A stretch of DNA of 64,000 nt from CATQHD01 sp965202675 (GTDB taxonomy: Bacteria; Actinomycetota; Acidimicrobiia; Spongiisociales; Spongiisociaceae), in assembly GCA_965202675.1 (NCBI GenBank), contig OZ241842.1, positions 1,240,001 through 1,304,000 of the forward strand, read 5' to 3'. Both the position numbers and the translations under genes were made by a program. Numbering within the stretch: position 1 is the stretch's first letter; each line of letters opens with the position of its first letter. This document shows, in pieces, positions 32,933-41,903 of this stretch. The notes below the pieces were generated by a model. It was not told where the DNA came from, ran no database searches, and saw only the letters and a list, made by a program, of their open reading frames with translations.

Positions 32933-33769
32933 GTGGCCAAACGACTGACAGAGGAGCAGACGGCCCAGTACCGGGAGGAGGGGTACGTCTTTCCGATCCG
33001 GGTAATGGAAGAAGCCGAAGCCGCCCGGTACCGCCGGAAGCTGGAAGAGTTCGAAGCCGAGCAGGGCGGCCCTCTCTCCGGCGCCCTGCGCAACAAGTCC
33101 CACCTGCTGTTCCGATGGGTGGACGAGCTGATGCGCAACGAGGCGGTGCTCGACGCCGTGGAAGACCTGATCGGCGGGAACATCCTCTGCTGGAACACCC
33201 TGTTCTGGATCAAGGAGCCGCACTCGGAGGCCTTCGTGTCCTGGCACCAGGATCTGAACTACTGGGGCCTCGACACGGACGACCTGATCACCGTTTGGCT
33301 GGCGCTGTCGCCCGCCACGCTGGAGAGCGGCTGCATGAGCGTGCTGCCGGGAAGCCACAAGGGCGAGCTGATGCCCCACCAGGACGAGTACCGCGACAAC
33401 AACATGCTCACCAGGGGGCAGGAGATCGCAGTGGAGGTCGACGAGTCGCAGGCGGCGGCCATGCCCTTGGCGCCGGGCGAGGTGTCAATCCACAACGGCC
33501 GGCTGGCGCACTCCTCCTCGCCCAACCGGTCCGGCGACCGCCGGATCGGATTATCGCTGCACTACATGCCGACCGCTACCCGCCAGATCATCGGCGACTG
33601 GGACAGCGCCGCCCTGGTGCGCGGGAAGGACGTCCACGGCCATTTCACCCACACGCCCCGGCCGGCCAGAGACTTCGACCCCGCCGCCGTCGCCTTCCAC
33701 GAGAAAGCGGCCGACGCGGTGCGGGGCATCCTGTTCCACGGAGCGGAGAAGTTGCGCCAGACCCTCTGA
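32933..33769 (+). CDS. Phytanoyl-CoA dioxygenase (PhyH) family protein
   Basis: A 278-residue non-heme Fe(II)/2-oxoglutarate-type oxygenase. The metal triad is likely H and D in SWHQDLNYWG with the distal H in IHNGRLAHSSSPN. The 2-oxoglutarate-binding Arg is likely in RSGDRRIGLSLHYMP. GTG 32933 with AGGAAAGGGG upstream is preferred, because the longer frame adds residues without family likeness. Substrates of bacterial members vary and cannot be named here. Confidence 0.88.
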   Translation: MAKRLTEEQTAQYREEGYVFPIRVMEEAEAARYRRKLEEFEAEQGGPLSGALRNKSHLLFRWVDELMRNEAVLDAVEDLIGGNILCWNTLFWIKEPHSEAFVSWHQDLNYWGLDTDDLITVWLALSPATLESGCMSVLPGSHKGELMPHQDEYRDNNMLTRGQEIAVEVDESQAAAMPLAPGEVSIHNGRLAHSSSPNRSGDRRIGLSLHYMPTATRQIIGDWDSAALVRGKDVHGHFTHTPRPARDFDPAAVAFHEKAADAVRGILFHGAEKLRQTL

Positions 33770-33784
33770 TCCGGGCGCCCGGCG

Positions 33785-34603
33785 TCAGTCGCGGAGGAGC
33801 TTCTCCACTTCGGTCCGGTAACACCGGGCCAGGAAAGCGGTCACCGGGCCGGGTTCGAAGGCCGTATCCCCCACCGCCAGCACCGGCTTGACCTCCCTCA
33901 CGGAGGACAGCACCGCCGCCTCGGAAGCCCCGGCCAGGCGCTCCAGCGGGAACCGGCCCTCCCGCACCTCGATGTCATGCTCGCGGGCGTGGAAGAGGGC
34001 GATTCCGCGGGTTACCGAGGCCAGGATCCCCAGGTCGAGGGAGGGGGTTTCGATCACCCCGTCCACCGCCCACAGCACCGACAGGGTGGGCCCCTCCAGC
34101 ACCGCGCCCTCCCGCGATATCAGCAGGGCGTCGTCGAACCCCGCCGCCTCGGCCGCCCGGGCGGCGGCCATGTTGGGGGCGTAGGAGAGGCTCTTGACGC
34201 CGGCCAGCTCCCAGTCGGCGCCCCCCGGATGCCACGGGGCGGACACCGGCAGCAGCCGGTACTCAGCCGGGAACTCCGGCAGCGGCATGGCCATCACGTA
34301 GAGGCCCGGCCCCTCCTCCTCGGTGCCGGGCGAGGCGTAGATGCGCACGATCCCGTCCCCCTGTTCGGCGGCCGCCCGGCGGGCCCACTCACCTATGTAG
34401 GGAACGGGCGGGAGCGGGATGCCCATCGCCTCCGCCGAACGGGTCAGGCGCGCCAGGTGCTCGGCCAGCCCGAACGGCCGGCCCTGGTATGAACAGAAGG
34501 CCTCGAAGCATCCGTCGCCCCGCCCCACGATCGGATCGAAGATGGAGATGGAGGCGGACACCGGCCTCCCGTTGCGGTAGACGATGGGCCGCCCCTCAAC
34601 CAC
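33785..34603 (-). CDS. Class IV aminotransferase / aminodeoxychorismate lyase-like
   Basis: A 272-residue fold-type IV PLP enzyme: ISIFDPIVGRGDGCFEAFCS at the N-terminus, the Schiff-base lysine in ELAGVKSLSYAPNM, and EGPTLSVLWAVDGVIETPSL, ILASVTRGIALFHA near the C-terminal half. Branched-chain aminotransferases, D-amino acid aminotransferases and 4-amino-4-deoxychorismate lyase (PabC) share these features. The short length and nearby shikimate genes make PabC attractive but not proven. It overlaps the nadE stop by eight bases. Confidence 0.85.
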   Translation of the reverse strand: MVEGRPIVYRNGRPVSASISIFDPIVGRGDGCFEAFCSYQGRPFGLAEHLARLTRSAEAMGIPLPPVPYIGEWARRAAAEQGDGIVRIYASPGTEEEGPGLYVMAMPLPEFPAEYRLLPVSAPWHPGGADWELAGVKSLSYAPNMAAARAAEAAGFDDALLISREGAVLEGPTLSVLWAVDGVIETPSLDLGILASVTRGIALFHAREHDIEVREGRFPLERLAGASEAAVLSSVREVKPVLAVGDTAFEPGPVTAFLARCYRTEVEKLLRD

Positions 34604-36341
34604 GGCGCCACCGGTTGGTAATGGGCAGGCGCCTGTCCCGCCCGAAGGCCTTGCCGGTTATCTTCACCCCGGGAGGAGCCTGGCGGCGCTTGTATTCGTT
34701 GCGGTCGACCATGGCGGCTACCTTAATCACCATTTCCCTGTCCAGCCCGGAATCGGCGATTTCGTCCACGGAACGGTCTTCTTCTATATAGGCGGTCAGG
34801 ATGCGGTCGAGCAGGCCGTAGGGGGGCAGGCTGTCGGTGTCGAGCTGGCCGGGGCGCAGCTCGGCGGAGGGCGGCTTGCGGATGATCTCGCCGGGTATCA
34901 CCGGACTCCGGCTGTTGCGCCACTCGGCCAGCTCGTAGACCTTGGTCTTCAGCACGTCCTTGAGCACCGCGTATCCGCCGGCCATGTCCCCGTACAGGGT
35001 GGCGTACCCCACCGCCGCCTCGGACTTGTTGCCGGTGGCGATCACCATCTCCCCGAACTTGTTGGAGACGGCCATCAAAAGCGTTCCCCGGATGCGGGGC
35101 TGCAGGTTCTCTTCGGCCACCCCGAATCCCGTTCCCTCGAACAGGCCCCGCAGGGCGCCGCGGAACTCGGCGAACAGACCGGAGACCGGTATCAGATCGA
35201 AGCGGATCCCCAGGCGGCGGGCGAGCTCCTCGGAGTCCCGGACGGAGCCTTCGGAGCTGAACCCGGAGGGCATGGTTATCCCCCGCACCGCTTCGGGGCC
35301 GAGGGCGTCGGCGGCGATCACGGCGGTCAGGGCCGAGTCGATGCCGCCCGACAACCCCACCACCACCTTCGAGAAGCCGTTCTTCGACACGTAGTCGCGC
35401 AGGCCCAGGACGAGGGCGCGGTAGGTGGCTTCCAGGCCTTCCGGCGGGGGGTGCGGGACCGGGGCGAGCCGCTCGGAGGGCCGGGCAAGGGGCCGGGCGC
35501 GCACCGTTGCCGGGGAAGCGGCGGACCCCTCCGGGAGGCCGGAGGCGGCGGCCGCCGGACCGTTCCGCCCGCCCGGTTCTATGTCGATCACGAAGATCTC
35601 CTCCTCGAAGGAGGCCGCCCGGTACAGAAGGTTTCCGCGTCCGTCCAGCACCGTCGAGCCGCCGTCGAACACCAGCTCGTCCTGGCCGCCCACCAGGTTG
35701 AGGTACACGACCGGCGCCCCGGAATCCGCCGCCGCCCGGCGGATGTGGCGGGAGCGCACGGCCTGCTTGCCGGCCTGGTAGGGGGAACCGTTGATGTTGA
35801 GGAGGATCTGCGCCCCGGCGGCCGCCTGGCGGTAAGGGGGGCCGTCGGGCGACCAGATGTCCTCGCAGATGGACACCCCGGCTGCCGCTCCGCCGATGAT
35901 CCACACTGCTCCGGGGTCGGCGCCGGGGGCGAAGTAGCGCTCCTCGTCGAACACCCCGTAGTTGGGCAGCAGCACCTTGCGGTACACCCCCCGCACCCGG
36001 CCCCCTTGGAGCAGAGCCGCCGCGTTGGCCGCCCGCCGGGACCCGGCGCCGGCGGCGTTCCGGCCTCCGTCCGGCGCCCGGTCGACGAAACCGACCACGG
36101 ACACCGCATCTCCCGACGCGGAGGCCAGCCGCCGGAGGACTTCGAGGTTGGCGTCCAGGAACCCCCGCCGCATGACCAGATCCTCGGGCGGATAGCCGGG
36201 AACCGCCAGCTCGGGGAAGAGCAGCACGTCTACATCCCGGGCCTCCGCCCACCCCATCGCCTCCAGGATGCGCCCCTCGTTGTAGTCGAGATCCCCGACC
36301 CGCAGGTTGATCTGGGCCCCCGCCACCCGGATGGTCTCCAT
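34596..36341 (-). CDS. nadE: Glutamine-dependent NAD+ synthetase
   Basis: A 581-residue two-domain enzyme for the last step of NAD+ synthesis. The N-terminal nitrilase-type glutaminase has its Glu in LLFPELAVPGYPPEDL, Lys in VYRKVLLPNYGVFDE and Cys in GVSICEDIW. The C-terminal synthetase has the P-loop VVGLSGGIDSALTAVIAADA and ATGNKSEAAVGYATLYGDMAGG. C-terminal RDRRLPITNRWR is typical. Ammonia passes from the first domain to the second. Confidence 0.95.
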   Translation of the reverse strand: METIRVAGAQINLRVGDLDYNEGRILEAMGWAEARDVDVLLFPELAVPGYPPEDLVMRRGFLDANLEVLRRLASASGDAVSVVGFVDRAPDGGRNAAGAGSRRAANAAALLQGGRVRGVYRKVLLPNYGVFDEERYFAPGADPGAVWIIGGAAAGVSICEDIWSPDGPPYRQAAAGAQILLNINGSPYQAGKQAVRSRHIRRAAADSGAPVVYLNLVGGQDELVFDGGSTVLDGRGNLLYRAASFEEEIFVIDIEPGGRNGPAAAASGLPEGSAASPATVRARPLARPSERLAPVPHPPPEGLEATYRALVLGLRDYVSKNGFSKVVVGLSGGIDSALTAVIAADALGPEAVRGITMPSGFSSEGSVRDSEELARRLGIRFDLIPVSGLFAEFRGALRGLFEGTGFGVAEENLQPRIRGTLLMAVSNKFGEMVIATGNKSEAAVGYATLYGDMAGGYAVLKDVLKTKVYELAEWRNSRSPVIPGEIIRKPPSAELRPGQLDTDSLPPYGLLDRILTAYIEEDRSVDEIADSGLDREMVIKVAAMVDRNEYKRRQAPPGVKITGKAFGRDRRLPITNRWRRG

Positions 36342-36495
36342 CGCCGGCAGTCTAGATGTGCGGCCCCGAGGATTCCGGCGGGGAGCCGTCGGGTTCCGGA
36401 CGGCGCAGGGCGCCGCTCCCGCCGGAAGGCCGCATCGGCGCCCGCCCGCTCCCCTGTCCGAAAGAAGCCCGCGAAAAATTCTCGGAACAACCCCC

Positions 36496-36716
36496 TAGAC
36501 GAAAGCCCGGAAATGGTGTACAAAGAAGGGGCCGAAACACAAACACCGCCGCGAGGCTCCGGACAGGGCGGCGGTCATCATGGGATCGAACCCGGTCGGG
36601 CATCAGGGCCGGGACAGGGGCCCCGCGGCCCGACGAAGCGATCCGATGCCGGTGGCGGAGGCGGGGGAGGGCACCCGGCGAAGCCGGGGGCGCGCGGTGA
36701 TATTTTTCGCGGTCTG
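36496..36716 (+). ncRNA. Dispersed RNA-like repeat, copy R2
   Basis: A weak -35 TAGACG (36496) and -10 TACAAA (36519) are 17 bp apart, then 13 bases, then CACAAACACC as in R3 and R4. Hairpin 1 is ACCGCCGC with GCGGCGGT. The conserved CATCATGGGATC follows. Hairpin 2 uses CCCGGTC and GGGCCGGG in place of the R3/R4 arms. Hairpin 3 is CCGGC-GAA-GCCGG, then TATTTTTCGCGGTCT. It lies in the 465-base gap between nadE and tyrA. The rest of that gap (36342-36495) shows nothing else. Confidence 0.65.
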
Positions 36717-36806
36717 CGGCGGGTTGGGGAATGAAAGGGCCGGTCAGGGGAACCTCATGCGGGGACCGGGGGCGCTTTTGGCGTTCTCGGCTCTACTCCC
36801 AGGGGG

Positions 36807-37844
36807 TTATTCGAGGGTGAAGCCTTCGGATGTCAGGGCTTCGCGCAGGGGTTCGGCCTCGCCGGGGTGGACGGCCAGGGTCAGGACGCCGCCGCCGCCG
36901 TGGAGGCCGTGCCGGAGCTGGAGGTCCCTTACGTCCACCGCGCTTCGTTCCAGGGCGCGGCCCACCGCCGCTATCTCGCCCGGACGGTCCTGGAGCACCA
37001 CGCCCACCCGCAACACCGGGGGGGCCAGCTCCCGGCGGCGGGCGCGGGCCGAGTCCATGCGGTCGGCCAGCGAACCCCGGTCGGAGCGCATCTCGGCCCT
37101 CACGCCTTCGAGGCCGCCGATCATCCGGTCGATGGCCTCCCCCACGTTGCGCCGGTTGGCGGCCAGCAGCCCCGGCCACCAGCCGGGTTCGGAGGCGGCC
37201 ACCCTGGTCAGGTCGCGGAACGAACCCGCCGCCAGCCGCAGGGCCTCCGGGTCGTCCGAGGCCAGGTTGACCAGCAGGACGGCGATCACCTGGGGCAGAT
37301 GCGAGATGAGCGCCGCCGCCCGGTCGTGTTCGGCCGCGGCCATAACATGGGGAACAGCGCCCACGGAGCGGACGATCTCCTCGAGCCGGGCGGCGTCCTC
37401 GGGAGCGGCGCGGTCGGGGCAGACGATCCAGGCGGCCCCCCGGAACAGGGCCGGAGTCGCCGCGGACGGGCCGGCGTGCTCCCGCCCCGCCATCGGGTGC
37501 CCGGCCACCAGACGCAGACCGGGCCGGCGGTCGGCCTCCACCACGGGAACCTTCACCCCCGCCACGTCGGTTACCAGGGCGCCGGTGCGCAACCCGGGCA
37601 GGGTCTCCAAAACCGCCTCCAGCGGCCCGGCCAGCACCACCAGGTCGGCTCCTTCCACCGCTTCCTCCCCGGCCGCGCACACACGGTCCAGGGCGCCCCG
37701 TTCGGCCGCCGCCGCCAGGGCCCCCCGGTCGGGGTCCCACCCCGCCGCCGTCCAGCCCGCCTGGCGCAGGGCCATGGCGAAGGAAGCGCCGATCAGCCCG
37801 GTGCCGAGGACGGCCGCTGTCCGCTGGGCCCCCGCTCCCGGCAT
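36807..37844 (-). CDS. tyrA: Prephenate dehydrogenase
   Basis: A 345-residue TyrA. The Rossmann motif is AAVLGTGLIGASFAMALRQA, followed by GWDPD. Catalytic segments include VTDVAGVKVPVVE, LVAGHPMAGREHAGPSAA (catalytic His) and HVMAAAEHDRAAALISHLPQ. A C-terminal ACT-like stretch (VLRVGVVLQDRPGEIAAVGR) suggests feedback control by an aromatic amino acid. It is encoded just downstream of aroF, so the two make an aromatic amino-acid pair. Confidence 0.93.
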   Translation of the reverse strand: MPGAGAQRTAAVLGTGLIGASFAMALRQAGWTAAGWDPDRGALAAAAERGALDRVCAAGEEAVEGADLVVLAGPLEAVLETLPGLRTGALVTDVAGVKVPVVEADRRPGLRLVAGHPMAGREHAGPSAATPALFRGAAWIVCPDRAAPEDAARLEEIVRSVGAVPHVMAAAEHDRAAALISHLPQVIAVLLVNLASDDPEALRLAAGSFRDLTRVAASEPGWWPGLLAANRRNVGEAIDRMIGGLEGVRAEMRSDRGSLADRMDSARARRRELAPPVLRVGVVLQDRPGEIAAVGRALERSAVDVRDLQLRHGLHGGGGVLTLAVHPGEAEPLREALTSEGFTLE

Positions 37845-37853
37845 CGCCGTCTT

Positions 37854-38870
37854 CTAGACGACGAACCCGAGGACGGCCGCCATCCCCCGCATCTGCTCCA
37901 TGAGCCGGGCGAACTCTTCGGGGAGGATGGCCTGGCTGCCGTCTACCAGGGCGGTGTCGGGGGCCGGGTGGACATCGACTATGAACCCGTCCGCCCCGGC
38001 CGCCATGGCCGCCCGCGCCAGCGGAACCACCAGGTGGCGGCGGCCCGACGAATGGGAGGGGTCGATGATCACCGGCAGGTGGGACATGGTCTTGACGACC
38101 GGGGCCGCCGAGATGTCGAGGGTGTTGCGGGTGCTGGTCTCGAAGGTGCGTATCCCCCTCTCCACCAGCACCACCTGGTGGTTGCCCTCCTTGTAGATGT
38201 ACTCGGCGGCGTTGAGCCACTCATCGACGGTGGCGGTGAAACCCCGCTTCAGCATGACCGGCTTGTGGACCTTGCCGACCTCGGAGAGCAGGGCGAAGTT
38301 GGACATGTTGCGGGTGCCGATCCGCAGCATGTCGGCGTAGCCGGCGATCATCTCGACATCGCGGGGGTCGAGCACCTCGGCCACGAACGGCAGGCCGAAC
38401 TCCTCCCGGGCCTCGGCCAGGAACTGCAGACCCTCCTCGGCCAGCCCCTGGAAGGAGAAGGGGCTGGTGCGGGGCTTGAAAGCGTCCCCCCTCAGGATGG
38501 TGGCCCCGGCCTTCTTGACCGCCTCGGCGGTGCGGAACAGCTGGTCGCGGCTCTCGACCGCGCAGGGGCCGGCGATGGGCGCGAACACCCCGCCGCCGAT
38601 GGAGGATCCCCCCACCTCGATGACGGTGTCCTCGTTCTGGAACTCGCGGGACACGAACTGGTAGTTCTTCAACACCGGCACGGCGCGTTCCACCCCGGAC
38701 ATGGCCTCCCAGGGCAGCTGCTGGATCAACCCCCGGTCGCCCACCGCCCCGATCACGGTCCGCAGCTGACCGTTCGAGACGTGGGCTTCGGAGCCGATGT
38801 CGGCCAGCCGCTGCACCACGCCGCCGATCTGTTCTTCCGTAGCGCCCGACTTCATGACGATGATCATCAT
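37854..38870 (-). CDS. aroF: 3-deoxy-7-phosphoheptulonate synthase
   Basis: A 338-residue DAHP synthase, first enzyme of the shikimate pathway, of the type that has an N-terminal ferredoxin-like regulatory domain (MIIVMKSGATEEQIGGVVQR, residues 1-70). The barrel has FAPIAGPCAVESRDQL, ILRGDAFKPRTSPFSFQG, VLKRGFTATVDEWL-like PVMLKRGFTATVDEWLNA, and DPSHSSGRRHLVVPLA. It ends nine bases before tyrA. Confidence 0.95.
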   Translation of the reverse strand: MMIIVMKSGATEEQIGGVVQRLADIGSEAHVSNGQLRTVIGAVGDRGLIQQLPWEAMSGVERAVPVLKNYQFVSREFQNEDTVIEVGGSSIGGGVFAPIAGPCAVESRDQLFRTAEAVKKAGATILRGDAFKPRTSPFSFQGLAEEGLQFLAEAREEFGLPFVAEVLDPRDVEMIAGYADMLRIGTRNMSNFALLSEVGKVHKPVMLKRGFTATVDEWLNAAEYIYKEGNHQVVLVERGIRTFETSTRNTLDISAAPVVKTMSHLPVIIDPSHSSGRRHLVVPLARAAMAAGADGFIVDVHPAPDTALVDGSQAILPEEFARLMEQMRGMAAVLGFVV

Positions 38871-38964
38871 GGATTTCCCTTCACAAACCCCGGTGGCCGT
38901 ACAGAGGATAGACCCGCCCGGCGGAACCGTACCAAAAGTCCGGGCGGCCCGGCGCGGCGCGGCC

Positions 38965-39369
38965 TCAGCGTTCCACCGCGGGGCGGGCGGCGCGGGCGGC
39001 CGCCACCCACCCGGCCACGTCGTCCGGGGCGGGCAGGCGGCGCACCACCGGACGCCGCCCGTTGATCTGGCTGATCAGCGCCAGCAGCGTTTCGGGGTCC
39101 CGGCCGGCCAGATCCCCGGCCGTGAACACCCCCGCCTGGTTGAGCAGGACGCTGTAGCGGGAACCCACCCCTTTGACCTTCATCAGGTCGCTCCGCAGGG
39201 CCAGCTCCAGGATGCGCGGTTCGGCGACGGACGCCTCGGCGGCCAGATCCCTCCGCCCCCGGGCGGTGGCCGCCCGGCGGAGCAATGCGTCGGTGGTCCG
39301 CACCCCGGACCGGCGGAACCGGCGCGCCTCGGAGAGATCGACGCCGTCCAGGTCATCAATAGCGGCCAT
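38965..39369 (-). CDS. Helix-hairpin-helix protein, DUF4332-like
   Basis: A 134-residue protein starting at ATG 39369, which has GGAGGG upstream. Two helix-hairpin-helix-like segments (DLSEARRFRRSGVRTTDALL and LMKVKGVGSRYSVLLNQAGV) match DUF4332-type proteins, which resemble DNA-binding or ribosome-associated folds of unknown role. The last residues are Ala/Arg-rich. Upstream residues back to 39453 lack family likeness. Confidence 0.75.
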   Translation of the reverse strand: MAAIDDLDGVDLSEARRFRRSGVRTTDALLRRAATARGRRDLAAEASVAEPRILELALRSDLMKVKGVGSRYSVLLNQAGVFTAGDLAGRDPETLLALISQINGRRPVVRRLPAPDDVAGWVAAARAARPAVER

Positions 39370-39520
39370 CCTCGAACGCCCTCCTTCGAACCGCCCCCGC
39401 CCGCCGATCCGAACCCTCCCGCCGGCCGGCCGGACCAGATTAGCCAGACGCATGGTTCTTGCGCCTCCGCGCAGGGCCCGGCGGCCGGCAAAGTATTTTT
39501 AGCGTTCTGGAATGAGGGTA

Positions 39521-39740
39521 TTGAATTTATCATAGGTTTACGGTACTATGTGTGTGTTGAATCACAAACACCGCCGCCGGTGTTCCGGAGAGCGCGGCGG
39601 TCATCATGGGATCTTTGTCAGTTCGGGCCCGGCGCCCGAACAGGAGTGGCTTGCCCGAGCGGCGGATCCGATGTCGGTGGAGGAGGCGGGGGAGGGTCCC
39701 GGCGCAGCCGGGGGCGGCGGGCTGGATTTTCGCGTTCTCA
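39521..39740 (+). ncRNA. Dispersed RNA-like repeat, copy R3
   Basis: TTGAAT (39521) and TACTAT (39544) are 17 bp apart, then 13 bases, then CACAAACACC. Hairpin 1 is ACCGCCGC with GCGGCGGT (inner CGG-TGTT-CCG). CATCATGGGATC follows. Hairpin 2 is GTTCGGGC with GCCCGAAC. Hairpin 3 is CCCGG-CGCAG-CCGGG, then GGATTTTCGCGTTCT. It forms the first half of a tandem duplication of about 410-425 bp with R4 and the mocA 3' end. An AT-rich block from 39487 precedes it. Confidence 0.7.
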
Positions 39741-39752
39741 ACGGCGGGGGGC

Positions 39753-39885
39753 TCGGATGGAGGCGGGTGCAGGTCTTCCCGGGTGTCTATGTCGCGGGGA
39801 GCGTCTTCTCCGACGGACGCCTCTCCCATTCGGGGCGGGGAAGGAAGAAGTTCCGGGCGCCTTGGTCGCCTTCCAGGCCAGCCAG
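39753..39885 (-). pseudogene. Duplicated, frameshifted 3' fragment of mocA
   Basis: The minus strand encodes PLAGLEGDQGARNFFLPRPEW in one frame and VGEDAPRDIDTREDL in another. These match the C-terminus of the intact mocA (LIAGLEGDQGARNLFLAHPEW and VGEDAPRDIDTREDL). It was copied with repeat R3 and is nonfunctional. Confidence 0.85.
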
Positions 39886-39929
39886 CGGGCCACGGCAAAG
39901 AATATTTTTAGCATTTTGGGATGAGGGTA

Positions 39930-40150
39930 TTGGGTTTGTCATAGGTTTGCGGTACTATGTGTGTGCTGATACACAAACACCGCCGCCGGGGTTCCGGAGA
40001 GCGCGGCGGTCATCATGGGAATCTTGTCAGTTCGGGCCCGGCGCCCGAACAGGAGCGGCTTGCCCGAGCGGCGGATCCGATGTTGGCGGTGGAGGCGGGG
40101 GGAGGGCCCGGCGCAGCCGGGGGCGGGGCGCCGGATTTTCGCGTTCTCGG
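39930..40150 (+). ncRNA. Dispersed RNA-like repeat, copy R4
   Basis: TTGGGT (39930) and TACTAT (39953) are 17 bp apart, then 13 bases, then CACAAACACC. The hairpins match R3, with one change in the hairpin 1 loop (CGG-GGTT-CCG), and the GTTCGGGC/GCCCGAAC stem is intact. It ends in GGATTTTCGCGTTCT, 14 bases before the mocA stop. Confidence 0.7.
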
Positions 40151-40163
40151 GACCGGCGGCGGT

Positions 40164-40766
40164 TCAGATCCTATGTAGGCGGCGCAGGCGGCGCAGGTCT
40201 TCTCGGGTGTCTATGTCGCGGGGGGCGTCTTCTCCGACGGTTACCTCTTCCACCCATTCGGGGTGGGCTAGGAAGAGGTTCCGGGCGCCCTGGTCGCCTT
40301 CCAGGCCGGCTATCAGCCGGGGCCACAACCAGCGGTCCAGCAGCACCGGATGGCCGCGTACGAACCGGTAGCGGGGAAGGATCACCGGACGCCCCGACCG
40401 GCGGCGGGCTTCGAAGAGCCGCTCCACCGCCGACGCCGGCACCATCGGCTGGTCCGCCAGCACCACGAGGGCGGCGCCGGCCTCCCGATCCCCCAGGAGG
40501 GCGTCCAAGCCCGCCCGCAGCGACGAGGCGATCCCCTCCCGCCAGTCGAGGTTCTCGATCACGGTTACCCCCGACAGGTCCACCCGCTCCATGATCCGCT
40601 CGGCCTCGGCGCCCAGCACCGCGTAGACCTCATCCACCCGGGGCCACTCCGCCGCCCGGCCCGCCACGTATTCGAGCAGGGGCCTGCCCCCCCAGTCCGC
40701 CAGCTGTTTGGGTTCGCCGAAGCGCCGCGATTCCCCGGCGGCCAGGATCAGGGCGGCGGTCTTCAC
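40164..40766 (-). CDS. mocA: Molybdenum cofactor cytidylyltransferase-like protein
   Basis: A 200-residue MobA-like nucleotidyltransferase. LILAAGESRRFGEPKQL is the nucleotide-binding signature, with ENLDWREGIASSLRAGL and VVLADQPMVPASAVERL typical of MocA. It would convert Mo-molybdopterin to the cytosine dinucleotide form used by xanthine dehydrogenase-type and CO dehydrogenase-type enzymes. It precedes no structural gene here but neighbours xdhC, coxE and coxD, which serve the same enzymes. Confidence 0.85.
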   Translation of the reverse strand: MKTAALILAAGESRRFGEPKQLADWGGRPLLEYVAGRAAEWPRVDEVYAVLGAEAERIMERVDLSGVTVIENLDWREGIASSLRAGLDALLGDREAGAALVVLADQPMVPASAVERLFEARRRSGRPVILPRYRFVRGHPVLLDRWLWPRLIAGLEGDQGARNLFLAHPEWVEEVTVGEDAPRDIDTREDLRRLRRLHRI

Positions 40767-40815
40767 TGCGAAAGAGCCGGGGGCGGACCGCCCGGTCCGG
40801 GCCCGCCCGGGAGGG

Positions 40816-41601
40816 TCATAGGTCTCCCTCGTCCTCCGTGCGCTGGAGGTGGATGCGCCCCGCCCGCCCCGTCAGGGACTCCCCCGTTCCCGACCCGTAA
40901 CGGATCTGAATCATCTCGGCCAGGATGGAAACCGCCACCTCGCCGGGCTGTTCTGCGCCGATGTCCAGCCCCACCGGCCCGTGGATGCGGGCGATATGAT
41001 CCCCGCTCCAGCCGGCCGAGGCCAGGCGCTCCACCCGCCTCCTGTGGGTGCGGCGGCTGCCCATCACCCCGATGTACCTGGCGGGGCCGGCCAGCACCAG
41101 CGGCAGCACCGGATCCTCGAAGCGGGCGTCGTGGCTGAGCATCACCACGTAGGTGCGGGCGTCCATCACCAGACGGTCGGCCACCTGATCCGGCCATCCC
41201 ACGATCACGCTCTCGGCCTCCGGGAACCGCTCCTCGGTGGTGAAGGCCGGACGGGCGTCGTTGACGACCACCCGGAACCCCAGCCAGTGGGCCATCCGGC
41301 ACAGCTCCTGGGCGATATGGACCGCCCCGAAGATCATCAGCAGGGGCTGGGGCGCCACCGTCTCTATGTAGACGCGGCGGTCCCCGTAATCGAGGGTGCG
41401 GTTCTGCTCGCGGTCCATGAGGAAGGCGGCGTCGGCGGCCACGGCGTCCGCGATGTCTTCGGGAATGGCCCCGGCGGCCAATCCGTCGGCGCGGTCCAGC
41501 ACCGCCTTGGCGCCGGCGCCGGGGCCTTCCACCACGGTTATCACCGCCCCCAGCCGCTCGGCCTCGACGAGGCTGCGGACCGCCTCCAGCGGACTCACCA
41601 T
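40816..41601 (-). CDS. XdhC/CoxI family molybdoenzyme maturation protein
   Basis: A 261-residue protein. The N-terminal half retains part of the XdhC_CoxI domain (AVITVVEGPGAGAKAVL). The C-terminal Rossmann-like XdhC_C domain has LLMIFGAVHIAQELCRMA, FRVVVNDARPAF, YVVMLSHDARFEDPVLPLVL and YIGVMGSRRTHRRRVERL. XdhC binds molybdenum cofactor, promotes sulfuration and hands it to the apoenzyme. It overlaps the following small XdhC gene by seven bases. Confidence 0.88.
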   Translation of the reverse strand: MVSPLEAVRSLVEAERLGAVITVVEGPGAGAKAVLDRADGLAAGAIPEDIADAVAADAAFLMDREQNRTLDYGDRRVYIETVAPQPLLMIFGAVHIAQELCRMAHWLGFRVVVNDARPAFTTEERFPEAESVIVGWPDQVADRLVMDARTYVVMLSHDARFEDPVLPLVLAGPARYIGVMGSRRTHRRRVERLASAGWSGDHIARIHGPVGLDIGAEQPGEVAVSILAEMIQIRYGSGTGESLTGRAGRIHLQRTEDEGDL

Positions 41602-41903
41602 CGCTCTATGAAGACCTGGATCGTCCCGCCGCAGGCCAGCCCCACCTCGAAGGCGTCCTCGTCGGCGATCCCGTAGGTGACCAGCCGCGGCTCGCCCGAT
41701 TCGATCACCGCCCGGGCGTGGAGGAACACATCGTTCTCCACGCAGCCGCCGCTCACCGACCCCTCCATGTCGCCGGCCGAGGACACCATGAACTTGGCGC
41801 CCTCCGGCCGGGGCGCGGAGCCCTGCACCTTCACCACCGTGGCCGCCGCCACCTGCTTTCCTTCCGCCGTCCAGCGGTCGTACAGAGCCAATGCTTCTTT
41901 CAT
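41595..41903 (-). CDS. Small XdhC/CoxI N-terminal domain protein
   Basis: A 102-residue protein that is just the XdhC_CoxI domain: QVAAATVVKVQGSAPRPEGA with VSSAGDMEGSVSGGCVENDV and a Cys in VGLACGGTIQVFIE. Together with the longer XdhC next to it, it forms a split maturation pair. ATG 41903 overlaps the coxE stop (ATGA). Confidence 0.88.
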   Translation of the reverse strand: MKEALALYDRWTAEGKQVAAATVVKVQGSAPRPEGAKFMVSSAGDMEGSVSGGCVENDVFLHARAVIESGEPRLVTYGIADEDAFEVGLACGGTIQVFIERW

